From Kiloniella majae (GTDB taxonomy: Bacteria > Pseudomonadota > Alphaproteobacteria > Kiloniellales > Kiloniellaceae): a stretch of DNA of 64,000 nucleotides. Under the pieces are notes generated by a model. That model did not search any database, had not been told where the DNA came from, and worked only from the letters and a program-made list of their open reading frames with translations. Location: positions 806,001-870,000 of the forward strand of contig NZ_MTSZ01000001.1 of NCBI RefSeq assembly GCF_002118315.1, given 5' to 3'. How positions within the stretch are numbered: the first letter of the stretch is position 1; each line of letters opens with the position of its first letter. This document shows, one piece after another, positions 8,556 to 18,246 of the stretch. Position numbers and translations under genes: made by a program.

Positions 8556-10259
8556 ATGAATATAATAAAGAATGCAGGGTTCCGTATCGGGCACAGATTG
8601 ATCGCCTTGATCATCTTTGCTTCATTGGGCCTACTCATCGTCGGCGGTGTTTCTCTGAGCAGTTTGAGAAGTGACCTGTTCCACCAAAAACAAACTGAAC
8701 TGAAGCATATTATTGAATCCGCCATCAATCTGTCCGACGGATACTATAAACGTGCCCAGGACGGTGAAATGTCCGAAGAAGAGGCGCAGAAAGCTGCCCT
8801 GACAGCTATCAATGGTATTCGCTATGGAGATGGTGACTATCTATGGGTCAACGACAGTAATTCAGTTGTTATTATGCATCCGATTAAACCAGCGCTGGAA
8901 GGCAAGGACCTCAGCAAACTGGAGGATCAAAATGGCAAACTAATATTCCCGGCCTTTGTCAAAGTTGTACAAACATCAAAGACAGGCGGCGGTTATGTGG
9001 ATTATCTATGGCCTAAACCCGGCTCAGAAGATCCCGTCGAGAAGCTGTCCTACGTTCAAATATACAAAAACTGGGGCTGGATTATCGGCACCGGTGTTTA
9101 TATGGATGATTTTGATGCAGCCCTGTTAGACCGCACACAGCTTCTTATTGGCATTATGCTCACAGTACTGATCATCACGATCATGATTTCCATCGCCGTA
9201 ACCAGAAGCATCACCTCCCCCTTGAGCAAAATGACACAGGCCATGATGGATCTCGCTCACGGGAAAACTGATGCAGAAGTCCCGCAACCAAAATTCAATG
9301 ATGAAATAAAAGACATGGCCGCTGCAATGGAAGTCTTCCATGCCAATGCCGTCGAGCGCGAGCGGCTTCAAGGTGAGCAGGAAGAACAACAACGGCGTGC
9401 CAATGAAGAGAAACAGGCAATGTTGGCTGAACTTGCCAGTAACTTCGAGCAGTCTGTTGGCGCCCTGACACAGCAGGTGGCCAACGGTGCGGTTCAATCC
9501 AGTGCCGGTGCCCAGGAAATGGCCGCAATTGCCGGTGAAACTAGCAGTGAAGCCAGTGCGATTGTTGAAGTTTGCCATGTCGCATCAAAAAGTGTGAATG
9601 CCGTTACGAACGCTTCCCAACTATTAACCAACTCTATCGAAGAAATTGATACACGTGTACGTGAATCTTCTTCCGTGGCAACCGAAGCCGTTAGCCAAAT
9701 CAAAAAGACGAACGAAGAAGTCGAAGGTCTTTCCGAAGCAGCTCGTAAAATTGGTGACGTTGTCGGCTTGATTTCTGATATTGCTGAACAAACTAACCTG
9801 TTGGCCTTGAATGCCACCATTGAAGCTGCCCGTGCTGGTGAAGCGGGCAAAGGTTTTGCGGTTGTTGCTTCCGAAGTGAAATCTCTGGCGACGCAGACAG
9901 CCAAAGCAACCGAGGAAATTTCAGAACAAATTACCTCTATGCAGTCCGCCACAGGTACTGCTGTCGGTGCGATTAAAGGTATTCAAGATATTATTACCCA
10001 AATCGATGAAATTTCTGGTACTATATCAGAGGCTGTAGAACGTCAAAATCAGGCGACGCAGGATATTGCACAGAATGTGCAAGAAGCCTCATACAGTACA
10101 GGTCAGGTCACAGATACTGTAGATCGTGTTCGCAGCACCGCCGAAAATGCAAATGCTGCTGCTCAGGCCGTTGAAGGTATGATTACCCAGATGACTGACA
10201 ATGCAGACCAGTTAGGTAAAGAAGTGGAAGCTTTTTTAAGCAAGGTTAGGGTCGCTTGA
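8556..10259 (+). CDS. Methyl-accepting chemotaxis protein with periplasmic Cache domain
   Basis: This 567-residue chemoreceptor has a first membrane segment at about residues 15-37, then a periplasmic single-Cache domain (GDGDYLWVNDSN, IMHPIKPALEGKDL, WGWIIGTGVYMDD). A second membrane segment lies at about 190-213, followed by a HAMP domain and a cytoplasmic methyl-accepting coiled coil. The CheA/CheW-binding hairpin tip contains [20 protein letters not shown]. Cache_2 domains of this type commonly bind small carboxylates, but no ligand can be assigned. No other che gene is in the window. Confidence 0.93.
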   Translation: MNIIKNAGFRIGHRLIALIIFASLGLLIVGGVSLSSLRSDLFHQKQTELKHIIESAINLSDGYYKRAQDGEMSEEEAQKAALTAINGIRYGDGDYLWVNDSNSVVIMHPIKPALEGKDLSKLEDQNGKLIFPAFVKVVQTSKTGGGYVDYLWPKPGSEDPVEKLSYVQIYKNWGWIIGTGVYMDDFDAALLDRTQLLIGIMLTVLIITIMISIAVTRSITSPLSKMTQAMMDLAHGKTDAEVPQPKFNDEIKDMAAAMEVFHANAVERERLQGEQEEQQRRANEEKQAMLAELASNFEQSVGALTQQVANGAVQSSAGAQEMAAIAGETSSEASAIVEVCHVASKSVNAVTNASQLLTNSIEEIDTRVRESSSVATEAVSQIKKTNEEVEGLSEAARKIGDVVGLISDIAEQTNLLALNATIEAARAGEAGKGFAVVASEVKSLATQTAKATEEISEQITSMQSATGTAVGAIKGIQDIITQIDEISGTISEAVERQNQATQDIAQNVQEASYSTGQVTDTVDRVRSTAENANAAAQAVEGMITQMTDNADQLGKEVEAFLSKVRVA

Positions 10260-10288
10260 TCTCCATCCCCTAACTTTTGTTTGATGAG

Positions 10289-10327
10289 CAGGCCCCGGTA
10301 CATCCCCCCACCGGGGCCTGTTCTTTA
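10289..10327 (+). terminator. Intrinsic terminator of the Cache chemoreceptor gene
   Basis: CAGGCCCCGGT (10289-10299) pairs perfectly with ACCGGGGCCTG (10310-10320) across a 10-base loop and is followed by TTCTTTAT. It lies 30 bases after the stop codon. Confidence 0.8.
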
Positions 10328-10397
10328 TCCAACGCCCAAGATTCAAAGTTCAATTTTGATCCAGAACACGACTTGGATTTAACACCACCTGAACGCA

Positions 10398-10640
10398 TCA
10401 GCGTCCCATAGATCTGTTTGCAGACATATGTGCAACAAAATCCTGCCCGCCAAGCAACCCGACAAGGTGTGGCACCATTAAAACAACTACGATCAAGGCC
10501 ATAAACTGAATCGCAGTTGGAGAAATCCAACGTATTGTCCCCGGAACCCTCGGTCGCTTTGCCCACACGCCGGCAAGAAGGATCACCACGAGACCTGAAA
10601 ACATTATCGCAAGAGTAATCGTTAAATCTGGTCCGGGCAT
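10398..10640 (-). CDS. Small two-segment membrane protein, unknown
   Basis: This 80-residue protein has two hydrophobic segments (about residues 7-26 and 44-66) separated by a basic loop, AKRPRVPGTIRW. AAGATGAG lies just upstream of the ATG. The hydrophobic design and lone position, with no better frame, argue for a real gene. No family recognised. Confidence 0.5.
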   Translation of the reverse strand: MPGPDLTITLAIMFSGLVVILLAGVWAKRPRVPGTIRWISPTAIQFMALIVVVLMVPHLVGLLGGQDFVAHMSANRSMGR

Positions 10641-10830
10641 TTTCTCATCTTGGGACAGCGCTTTTTAGATATGCGTTTTCAATACAGCGTTTTATAGGTT
10701 CTTTTCGATTTATTCTTCCCTGCAGTTCTTTACAAGGGTAAATAGCTAAGAGTTTGCAGAATAAGTACAAAAAGTAAAGCGGCCTGAAAACAGACCGCTT
10801 TACACATAATCAAAATCAATAATGAAACAA

Positions 10831-11940
10831 TCAGACAGAATACTGCTGAAGTTTATTCATCAGATATTCAATTTCATTAGGGCTAAGTTCCTCATCTGGA
10901 ACCTCAAAGATGGTCAAAACACGTTCCAGCAAACGACTGGCAAAGACTTCACGATCATTCCCCTCGCCGCTATAATCCATTTCCCGATAAAGTTTAATTG
11001 CAGCAGCAACAAACGGGAAATAAGCCATCAACATCCCGGCCTTGTTATAAAGCGATTTAAGACCTAGTTGACCTTCATCATGAATAAGCGCTTGGGCATT
11101 GGTCAACTTGATTCCAGCTAATTCAGCCATCGCAGTTTCAAAAAACATCATATCCCCTGAACAAAGGGCGCGCAGTACCAAAGATGGTGTCAACTTGCCC
11201 CCTTTATGAAGCTGCTTCACAAGCTTTTCCAACTCTTCCTGACTTGATCCTTCTTTGAGCAACGATACAGTCGCGCGCTCTCGGACCTGAAGAATAAGAT
11301 TGGATGCCTGATCATAATCGAGTTCGTGCTTACTCACGATATAATGACGCAAACGATCCGACAAAGAATTCATCAAACGTTCTGATACTGATGCCGGTAA
11401 AGAAGGGCGTCTGGAGAGAGAACCAGCAACGATCTCACTTTCTTTATACTCGCTCATCACGCGGCCATAACCGTGTTCCGTGATCGCAGCACCTTCATTT
11501 GCAACCAGTTTGGCAACGGCATTTTCATTACCAGTGTCAATGACAGCCTCAGAGACGACTTCGGAGACATTTGGACGCAACGCAATTGCTTCCTGTTTTG
11601 CCGCACTTTCTGATTTTAAAATATTTACAAGATCTTCGTCAGAGAAGACATCAGAAAACTTCAACACTGGCAAAGAGACAGATTCAACATCCGCAGCCAT
11701 AGCCAAAGCGACATCTTTTGGAAGATCATCGGCAACTTTCAATGAATTTGCCAAGGCTTCCCTGACAACAATCTCGGCATCTTTGACCAAAGCACGGAAA
11801 ATATCTTCCGCAACCGCTTTTTCTTCATCGGTAAATTCTTTAGCTTCAAAATGCGAAGCAACTTTGATTGTGGTCTCTGCCCTCACCTCTGGTGAAGAGT
11901 TTGCCAGTAATTTAGCTACATCTTGCTGCGTAAGACTCAT
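10831..11940 (-). CDS. DUF2336 domain protein
   Basis: The protein is predicted from the ATG at 11940, which has GGAG 7 bases upstream; the longer frame to 12003 lacks a good ribosome site. It has about 369 residues, is soluble and mostly alpha-helical with HEAT-like character. It opens MSLTQQDVAKLLANSSPEVR and continues with repeated leucine/alanine helices. This matches the DUF2336 family, found mainly in alphaproteobacteria and often linked with cell-cycle or signalling genes. Molecular function is unknown. Confidence 0.82.
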   Translation of the reverse strand: MSLTQQDVAKLLANSSPEVRAETTIKVASHFEAKEFTDEEKAVAEDIFRALVKDAEIVVREALANSLKVADDLPKDVALAMAADVESVSLPVLKFSDVFSDEDLVNILKSESAAKQEAIALRPNVSEVVSEAVIDTGNENAVAKLVANEGAAITEHGYGRVMSEYKESEIVAGSLSRRPSLPASVSERLMNSLSDRLRHYIVSKHELDYDQASNLILQVRERATVSLLKEGSSQEELEKLVKQLHKGGKLTPSLVLRALCSGDMMFFETAMAELAGIKLTNAQALIHDEGQLGLKSLYNKAGMLMAYFPFVAAAIKLYREMDYSGEGNDREVFASRLLERVLTIFEVPDEELSPNEIEYLMNKLQQYSV

Positions 11941-12199
11941 GGTTCTCCAGCTTCTTTCAAACCCGTTGGTCACAAATCCGGTATGGATTAATAACATTTC
12001 CACGGAACATTATGAGTATAGCCAGTTAATTCATGCTTAATAAAAAAATAAAATATTCCGAATTTTTTAATTATATTCTGTAAAAAACAAAACAAAAAAA
12101 ATCCTGAATAAATATAAATATCAAATACTTAATAAAATATCACAATATATTTAGCTTTAATTTAGTCAAAAACATTTTTTATCACACACCGTATAATTT
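11941..12199. other. Very AT-rich intergenic region
   Basis: Between 12020 and 12199 the sequence is strikingly AT-rich, with repeated A and T runs, unlike the coding DNA around it. It lies between two genes on the reverse strand and probably holds the DUF2336 promoter and the end of that transcription unit's neighbour. No gene or clear hairpin seen. Confidence 0.5.
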
Positions 12200-13024
12200 C
12201 TAAAAAACAGACGGCAGCGCACCGTTCCAGTCTGGTAATCCATAAGCTTTCATAATCTCAGGGACACGGCCTGCTTTGACCAAAGCCTTCATTTTCTGGT
12301 CAAAATATTCCATAACTTCCAGAACAAAAGCCCTTTTGTTCAAATCAGGCGTAAAAGCCATATAAACGTTTGCCTTGGACACACAGCCCGCTGCAGAAAT
12401 TTTATCTGCATAGCCTTCCTTTTTAAGTGCGTAAATCGTTGAGTTATAGGTAAACAGGAAGCTATTTAAACGCCCCCTATCAACCATGCGAAAGCTAAGC
12501 GGCAAGTAACGGGGTCCATAGGTCAGAAAATGGAAGCCTTCTTTATTTTCAGCGATAAAATCATTTAGCTCTTCTATAGACGTATCATGAGCGATACCAA
12601 TCATCTGTCCCTTTAAGGAAGCTTCCCCCTGATAAGTCCAGGTTGATCCACGTGATCCAAAAAAACACATTTTTTGGGCGCCGACTTCTTCTTTCGGATA
12701 GAGAAGATCAGGTGCTTCGGCACGTGCTGGCGATAACAGAGCATGCACTTCGCCCGTCCGTGCCATATGTATCGACCGAGACCAGGGATAGGTCACGATT
12801 TCCAACTCATAGGGACTATCAGTAAAAATTTCTTTCACAGTGTCCATAATGTACCCATCTTGCTTTCCCTTTGGACAAAGCTGAGGACACCAATCAATAG
12901 AAGCGACTATTAATTTTTGTTTTGGAACTTTGATTGAATCTTGAGCTTTAACAGGATGGATTGCCAACAGTACTGACAGGAAAAGCGAGAGAAATATGCG
13001 CCTAAAAATCCATAAAGCCGACAT
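12200..13024 (-). CDS. Periplasmic solute-binding protein, family 3 (second copy)
   Basis: From the ATG at 13024 (GAGG about 11 bases upstream) the protein has about 274 residues and a signal peptide ending near HPVKA-QDS. A type 3 solute-binding fold follows, with WSRSIHMARTGEVHALLSPAR, the same WxRS...A pattern as the protein at 1630. The longer reading to 13066 would use TTG and is less likely. There is no adjacent transporter. The ligand is unknown; these orphan proteins may serve in sensing or may share a permease encoded elsewhere. Confidence 0.8.
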   Translation of the reverse strand: MSALWIFRRIFLSLFLSVLLAIHPVKAQDSIKVPKQKLIVASIDWCPQLCPKGKQDGYIMDTVKEIFTDSPYELEIVTYPWSRSIHMARTGEVHALLSPARAEAPDLLYPKEEVGAQKMCFFGSRGSTWTYQGEASLKGQMIGIAHDTSIEELNDFIAENKEGFHFLTYGPRYLPLSFRMVDRGRLNSFLFTYNSTIYALKKEGYADKISAAGCVSKANVYMAFTPDLNKRAFVLEVMEYFDQKMKALVKAGRVPEIMKAYGLPDWNGALPSVF

Positions 13025-13168
13025 CAGTAAAAAGACCTCAGCAAAGAGCTCGACAAATTTCGGCAATAAAATAACAAGAAGAAGTACACTCTCATCATTA
13101 TCGTATAATAACAGATAAAAATAATTTTAGGAAATTACTTGAGGATGTTCTTTGGGAACTTGTGACAG

Positions 13169-13813
13169 TCATTCCACCATAAAAACATCATACCGGGTCG
13201 ATTTTCCCATTAACTGATGAGATGGTTTTCTGATGTTCGGTAGAGGGTCACCCTTGGCTGGCCACTTCAAAACCACTCGTTTCTTTGCCACTTCCAAAGC
13301 GACTTTCACTAATTCTTCGGCATCTGTGTCTGCGCCCACATAGCTCCGAAGAACTCTCATTTCTTTTTTTACCAGCGCTTTGGTTTTACGGGGTGGATGC
13401 ATTGGATCAACGACGACGACATCCGCAGATAAGTCTGGAAGAAGCTCTTTGGCATCACCGAATAATAGCGTCATTCTGGAAATTATTTCTGCGATCTTTT
13501 CATCAGCAGCACGCCCCCGCTCCAATCCCTCTTCCAACATGGCATGTACATCAGGCGAACGTTCGATCAGCGTTACTTTTGCCCCCAAGGATGCCAAAAG
13601 AAATGCATCACGGCCAAAGCCCGCAGTTGCATCTATAATTGACGGTGTCCGCCCCTTGGTAAAACCAGCAGCTTTTGGCAGAGCTTGCCCCCTACCGCCA
13701 CCAAACTTCAAACGATGCCCGACCGCGCCCCCGGCAAAATCACAAACCAAATCATCTTCGGAAAATTTACCGCTATCTGCTTCGGTCGGCGTATCTTTAA
13801 CGCGGCGTTTCAT
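13169..13813 (-). CDS. rsmJ: 16S rRNA (guanine1516-N2)-methyltransferase RsmJ
   Basis: This 214-residue SAM-dependent methyltransferase shows the RsmJ signatures DATAGFGRDAFLLASLGA (SAM site, near residue 60), ERSPDVHAMLEEGL, and VVVDPMHPPRKTKA (catalytic/substrate region). The enzyme methylates N2 of G1516 in 16S rRNA. It has the short N-terminus usual for alphaproteobacterial members. It is not in an obvious operon. Confidence 0.88.
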   Translation of the reverse strand: MKRRVKDTPTEADSGKFSEDDLVCDFAGGAVGHRLKFGGGRGQALPKAAGFTKGRTPSIIDATAGFGRDAFLLASLGAKVTLIERSPDVHAMLEEGLERGRAADEKIAEIISRMTLLFGDAKELLPDLSADVVVVDPMHPPRKTKALVKKEMRVLRSYVGADTDAEELVKVALEVAKKRVVLKWPAKGDPLPNIRKPSHQLMGKSTRYDVFMVE

Positions 13814-14001
13814 TCATGGCCTTCTGGAATCAGCTGATTATCGAAGTTTATCAAAGACACTTCTCTAACCGAACATCATAAAAGGGTAAAGCCATAACAA
13901 AAGACCGCGTCAGTATCAAAAGCCTGGGTAGAACAGTACATCTTCTATTGTCAGCCTTGGGTTCTATTGTCAGTCTCGGGCATCGCTCTATTAAATCGAG
14001 G

Positions 14002-14523
14002 CTATTGTGTCGCCCCCTTGGCAATAGCTTCGAAAATACCATCAAGTTCTTTTGCCATCACATCCAGATCAGCAGAGTTATATGGCGCGAAAACCGCCGT
14101 TGGTTTACGATACGTCAAAACAGATGTGCCATCACTGCTCTCCGTCAGATAGAACCGGATTGGTGCTTCAATACCTGCAGGAATAGATGCAGTCAGCATG
14201 CGCCGGGCAAAATCATTACGATAAACACCCACAACCATGTTTCCCGGTATCGTAATCCCCGCCTTGGCCGCACCACCAGAAGCACTCGCACGAGTAACAA
14301 GCCCCATCTTGTTTGCCTTGATAGAATCTGTCAGGTCATCTGCGAGGGCTTTGAAGGACTTCTCAGTTTTCATCACAACCATCCCTTCATAGGGATACCC
14401 TTGATCAGCCTGTGCTCCTGACATGAACAAAGACGGAGACACCACACTGCCAAATAAAACCATTGTAAAAAGAGGTAATGATTTCAAAATAAACCCGATT
14501 AAACCGTACCGACGCCTGATCAT
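14002..14523 (-). CDS. Exported DUF302 protein
   Basis: The ATG at 14523 has AGGAGAAG 5 bases upstream and gives a 173-residue protein with a basic start (MIRRRYG), a hydrophobic segment and likely cleavage after AQA. The mature part is a DUF302 domain: SFKALADDLTDSIKANKMGLVTRA, GNMVVGVYRNDFARRML and RFYLTESSDG. The longer reading to 14622 would bury the signal peptide and is rejected. DUF302 proteins have a TT1751-like fold; function is unclear. Confidence 0.82.
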   Translation of the reverse strand: MIRRRYGLIGFILKSLPLFTMVLFGSVVSPSLFMSGAQADQGYPYEGMVVMKTEKSFKALADDLTDSIKANKMGLVTRASASGGAAKAGITIPGNMVVGVYRNDFARRMLTASIPAGIEAPIRFYLTESSDGTSVLTYRKPTAVFAPYNSADLDVMAKELDGIFEAIAKGATQ

Positions 14524-14913
14524 TTGACTTCTCCTGCCATAAAAAACTGAATTTTGGAAAACGCTAAAAAACCTGAAAATAAAAATTGAACACTTCAGGT
14601 AGGAAGCAGAGATTGCGACCACAAGATGTTTGTTTCCCTTAAATTATCTATTCGATAGCAACACAAGCTTTATAACATGACAACAGGCCTCACCACTTCG
14701 TGATAGACCGCACTCTGACACTCAGAATAACGTTTGCACTGTAGTTTTATTCTGTCTGATTAGCAGTTTCTCTACGCTTACGGTTAAAGTCTTGTTGCAG
14801 AATCATTGCAAGTCCGGCGCAAGTTCTGCATAAACGTCAGTGTCATTTATAAGGCAAAGACAACGACCTTCCGTTCAAGCCAACGAGACCAGTGAATAAG
14901 GGACATAGAAACT
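14524..14913. promoter_or_regulatory. Divergent intergenic region, DUF302 gene / apt
   Basis: This 390-base non-coding stretch separates two divergent genes and must hold both promoters. No convincing open frame, terminator or riboswitch was seen. An AAGGGAC sequence precedes the apt ATG by about 11 bases. Confidence 0.45.
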
Positions 14914-15438
14914 ATGAGCATCAACCTGAAAGATCATATCCGGGAAGTTCCTGATTACCCCAAGCCCGGTATTCTTTTTTATGATATCTCTACCCTTCTG
15001 GCGCATGCAGAAGCTTGGCACGAAACTATTGAACGGCTGGCTGTTGTAATTGAGAAAGAAAAGCCTGATGTCCTCGCCGGCATTGAATCCCGTGGTTTTC
15101 TTCTCGCGGCTCCCCTGGCCATGCGTTTGGGCATGGGTTTTATGATGATCAGGAAGAAGGGCAAGCTGCCTGGTAAAACCATTCCCTATACCTACGATCT
15201 GGAATACGGCACAGATACCATCGAAATTCAGGAAGACGCCATCAAATCCGGCCAGCGCGTTGTCATGCTTGATGACCTGTTGGCAACAGGTGGCACAATG
15301 GAAGCTGCCGTCGCCCTCATGCAACAAGCGGGCGCCGACGTGCGCAGGATTGCCTGTATTATTGAATTGAACTTTCTTAAAGGTCGGGAAAAACTGGGCG
15401 GGTTACCTGTTACATCCCTTATTCAATACGACGACTGA
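14914..15438 (+). CDS. apt: Adenine phosphoribosyltransferase
   Basis: This 174-residue enzyme converts adenine and PRPP to AMP (purine salvage, cytoplasm). The PRPP-binding motif [18 protein letters not shown] lies near residues 116-133. The N-terminal [16 protein letters not shown] and [14 protein letters not shown] are also diagnostic. Length matches the family. It stands alone with its own upstream region. Confidence 0.96.
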   Translation: MSINLKDHIREVPDYPKPGILFYDISTLLAHAEAWHETIERLAVVIEKEKPDVLAGIESRGFLLAAPLAMRLGMGFMMIRKKGKLPGKTIPYTYDLEYGTDTIEIQEDAIKSGQRVVMLDDLLATGGTMEAAVALMQQAGADVRRIACIIELNFLKGREKLGGLPVTSLIQYDD

Positions 15439-15623
15439 TAGGTAAGGAAAGTATTAAACTCTTTCCAGTGACCGATGCCGCTGCAGGGGCAGCTCAACAA
15501 TGAGTCTGTCCCTAGTATGTAACCTAACTTTCCAGAACTATTATCCCGTTTTGTGAACCAAAAGACATGACTCTTCACTTTCATTTGGTCAATCTTCGGC
15601 CCACACATCAAGCTCTTGGTTGA

Positions 15624-16883
15624 TCAAAAAGGTGAAAGACTTTGCTGTTCATCTTCAACAGAACAAAAACTTTCGGCGAAGGCCAAAAGTTCCAAATCGG
15701 AACCATGATCCCCCATCAGCGAGAGACCCAGCGGGCATCCATCGACAGTCGCCAGTGGCATCGTAATCTGAGGGTTTCCTGCCAAACCAGACGCAGAAGT
15801 CAGCGACAGGATCTTGGACCTGTGTGCATTCAACACATCCGGATCTTCCTTAATCCGTGGAGCAATTCCAGGGGCCGATGGCAAACATACAACTGTCTTG
15901 GTTGGGATCAGGGCTTTCATACGTGCTTTGAACAGAGATCTTTTTTCAAGGGCATCGCTAACCTGTTCATCGGTGATTGTTTTTCGCCAATCCATGCGCT
16001 GCTGAATTTCCGGACCCATTTTAGGTTTCACGCGATCAAACCATGCCCCATGGGTATCAATGACTTCACGTCCTTGGGTAACTTGGAAAAGAGTAGCCAA
16101 CCCCTGCAATCCCACTCCTTGCATTCCTTGCAACAACTGTTCATTGAAGCCGATTGCGTGCAAGTTATCAGGATTGAGAGAAACATATTCCGCTTTTCCC
16201 AGACGTTGTTCAAGGCGCTCCACATGCGGTTTGAGGGCAGTCCGTGATTTTTCATCCAGCATGTCAAAAGCGTCAACAGCAACCAGCAGCTTTTCAGGCA
16301 TCTTATCCTGATCGGCCTTGGCTTCCATCAGGACTTCGCCGACGAGATTAAGCAACCAGGCATCGCGGGCAAACCAACCAACGGTATCAAAGCTATCAGC
16401 CAAGGGAAGAACACCCTCTTTGGTTAATCGGTCATGCGTCGGGCGCAGACCAAACAAACCACAATAGCTACCTGGAATCCGAATAGATCCTCCGGTATCC
16501 GACCCCAGAGCGAAGTCAACCAAGCCACCAGCCACCGCAGAGGCAGAACCGCTTGATGATCCCCCAGGAATACGACCGGGAGCTTCGGGATTTGCAGGCG
16601 TGCCATAATGATAATTCTGCCCATCGAGACTACTGGCAAATTCGTCCGTGATCGTCTTGCCAATGACCATAGCCCCGGCATCCAGCAGCTTTTGTACGAT
16701 AACAGCATGTTTTTTCGAAGGACGACGGCGGCTCTGCCAATCAGGATTGCCATAACCCGTCACATATCCTTCAAGATCGTAGATATCCTTGACCGCGAAA
16801 CCAAAACCTTTCAAGGGGCCCTTCTCGGCTCCTTCAAAAGTCATATTACCACCGGGAACAAAAGCACCAAGGCTATCAAACAT
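15624..16883 (-). CDS. Amidase signature family enzyme
   Basis: From the ATG at 16883 (AAGGAG about 9 bases upstream, preferred over 16907) this is a 419-residue amidase. The catalytic Ser-cisSer-Lys set is visible: Lys32 in AVKDIYD, the serines of GGSSSGSA (109-113), and Ser133 in GSDTGGSIRIPG. It hydrolyses a C-N bond of an amide. It is shorter than GatA and there is no gatC/gatB nearby, so a role in transamidation is unlikely. The substrate is unknown. Confidence 0.87.
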   Translation of the reverse strand: MFDSLGAFVPGGNMTFEGAEKGPLKGFGFAVKDIYDLEGYVTGYGNPDWQSRRRPSKKHAVIVQKLLDAGAMVIGKTITDEFASSLDGQNYHYGTPANPEAPGRIPGGSSSGSASAVAGGLVDFALGSDTGGSIRIPGSYCGLFGLRPTHDRLTKEGVLPLADSFDTVGWFARDAWLLNLVGEVLMEAKADQDKMPEKLLVAVDAFDMLDEKSRTALKPHVERLEQRLGKAEYVSLNPDNLHAIGFNEQLLQGMQGVGLQGLATLFQVTQGREVIDTHGAWFDRVKPKMGPEIQQRMDWRKTITDEQVSDALEKRSLFKARMKALIPTKTVVCLPSAPGIAPRIKEDPDVLNAHRSKILSLTSASGLAGNPQITMPLATVDGCPLGLSLMGDHGSDLELLAFAESFCSVEDEQQSLSPF

Positions 16884-16990
16884 TCCAACCACTCCTTCTT
16901 TACGCATCTCTGCTTAAATGAGTTACCTTTGAAAGAGCTATACTGCAAGCCGCGTCTATTTGAATGTTTTATCTTCGCTTGCCAAATAAT

Positions 16991-17341
16991 TTATATCTGT
17001 TTGGAATCTTCGGTTTCTTCTGGTGCCGGGGTTTCGTCCAGGTCTTCCCAATCGTCTTTTTGTTTGCGGCGGATAATGATATCGCCGTTTTCTGTAATAA
17101 CAGGCATTTCGTATTGTGGGATGGAATCAATGACAAGACTGAGGGATTTCATCATAAGCTCAAGGCTTTCCCGGGCCAATTCACCGGGATTATCTTCTTC
17201 CTGTGCCCAGCTTTGTTGAGGCAAAGCAGCTGAAAGCACAAGACCACCCATGACAGTCCCACCTGCAACGACCAGAGACAGAGAAAGTTTTTTTAGGGAA
17301 ACCATAAAACCTGTATCCGACTTTTGAATATTCTTTGTCAC
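16991..17341 (-). CDS. Small exported protein, often mislabelled AAA+ ATPase
   Basis: A GTG start at 17341 with AGAGG 9 bases upstream gives 116 residues. A signal peptide (about residues 13-47, ending QQSWA-QEE) is followed by an acidic mature region with the motif ELARESLELMMKSLSLVI, then IPQYEMPVITENGDIIIRRK. This motif is recurrent in alphaproteobacterial small proteins that databases often call AAA+ family ATPase, but no Walker A or B motif is present. Function is unknown; the signal peptide points to the periplasm or envelope. Confidence 0.7.
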   Translation of the reverse strand: MTKNIQKSDTGFMVSLKKLSLSLVVAGGTVMGGLVLSAALPQQSWAQEEDNPGELARESLELMMKSLSLVIDSIPQYEMPVITENGDIIIRRKQKDDWEDLDETPAPEETEDSKQI

Positions 17342-17522
17342 AAGATCATCCTCTTTATGCTGTACCATCTTCAATAGAGCTTTGAGCAAGTAGTCTGTCG
17401 CTCAACTTTGTGAGAACTCAATAAACCCTTATTCATTCACATAAACATATAATTCTGGCGAAAGTCTGGCAGTATTGGGATTTTTACTTAGTTCACACAC
17501 ATTATGACTGTTAAGGTTTTGC

Positions 17523-18113
17523 TTAATCCAGAACTTCCTTCAACTCTGCATCCAGTCGTTCGATATCCACATCCATTTTGACTAAAATATCAGTCCGGGC
17601 TTTTTTCGCGGCCAATGCCATTCTTTTAATTGAGTTTTGAGCAAGACCATTTGGTTGGCTTTGTTGAATAAGGACCGTTTTACTCTGCTCAACAACACTA
17701 TAAAAGCGTCGAATATCTGTAAGCGTTTCCGGATTAAGCTCAAAGGTCGTCGAAGAGTTCCGCATTGTTAACCAGATAACATCATCCAATTTATAGCTCT
17801 CACGCGGTGCAAATCGACTATCGTGCCATAACATAGGGCCGTCACTGTAAGAACTGGCCCATTCTTCTACCATACTTATATTATCAGAAACTTCTGCACG
17901 AAGCGATATTTCCAGGTTCCGCGCATCCGATAGTCTTTGATAACGATCAAAATTTACTGCAATTTCAAAACCTGCAAAGCTGGCCAGATATACACCAAGC
18001 ATTGTGGAGAGTAGAATCACAGCCTGGGTAAACCAAAATTCAAGATTAGGTTTACCCCCAATACTCAAAAAACGAAACGGCTTAACAAAAGTTCGACCAG
18101 CAATAAAACGCAT
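17523..18113 (-). CDS. Uncharacterised single-pass membrane protein
   Basis: The ATG at 18113 is chosen (AGG about 11 bases upstream; the longer frame starts TTG at 18134). This gives 196 residues: a basic N-terminus, one hydrophobic segment at about residues 27-48 (FTQAVILLSTMLGVYLASF), and a largely helical C-terminal domain with a likely coiled coil near the end (AAKKARTDILVKMDVDIERL). No family recognised. It probably lies in the inner membrane with the helical part in the periplasm or cytoplasm. Confidence 0.65.
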   Translation of the reverse strand: MRFIAGRTFVKPFRFLSIGGKPNLEFWFTQAVILLSTMLGVYLASFAGFEIAVNFDRYQRLSDARNLEISLRAEVSDNISMVEEWASSYSDGPMLWHDSRFAPRESYKLDDVIWLTMRNSSTTFELNPETLTDIRRFYSVVEQSKTVLIQQSQPNGLAQNSIKRMALAAKKARTDILVKMDVDIERLDAELKEVLD

Positions 18114-18196
18114 TACATAACTGCCTAATAACAATACTGAATATCAGAAAAGAAAATGCTCAAGAAAAAGCATTAATAAGATTAAACACGCCCCAC

Positions 18197-18225
18197 AAAA
18201 AAGGGCGCCCTATGGCACCCTTTTT
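18197..18225 (-). terminator. Intrinsic terminator of gcrA
   Basis: Read on the reverse strand, GGGTGCC pairs with GGCGCCC (one G-U) across a 4-base loop, preceded by AAAAA and followed by TTTTTTGT. It lies 22 bases after the gcrA stop. Confidence 0.82.
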
Positions 18226-18246
18226 CATCATTGGCTTAAACCAATT

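Noticed and set aside
10270-10566. 98-codon reverse frame overlapping the small membrane protein
   Set aside because: It crosses the chemoreceptor terminator and is Cys/Ser/Gly-rich without a domain; the overlapping hydrophobic frame is better.
13285-13868. Two long forward frames opposite rsmJ
   Set aside because: They are antisense shadows of a clear methyltransferase gene with no family features.
15423-15611. 62-codon reverse frame between apt and the amidase gene
   Set aside because: It overlaps the apt end, lacks a ribosome site and shows no family features.
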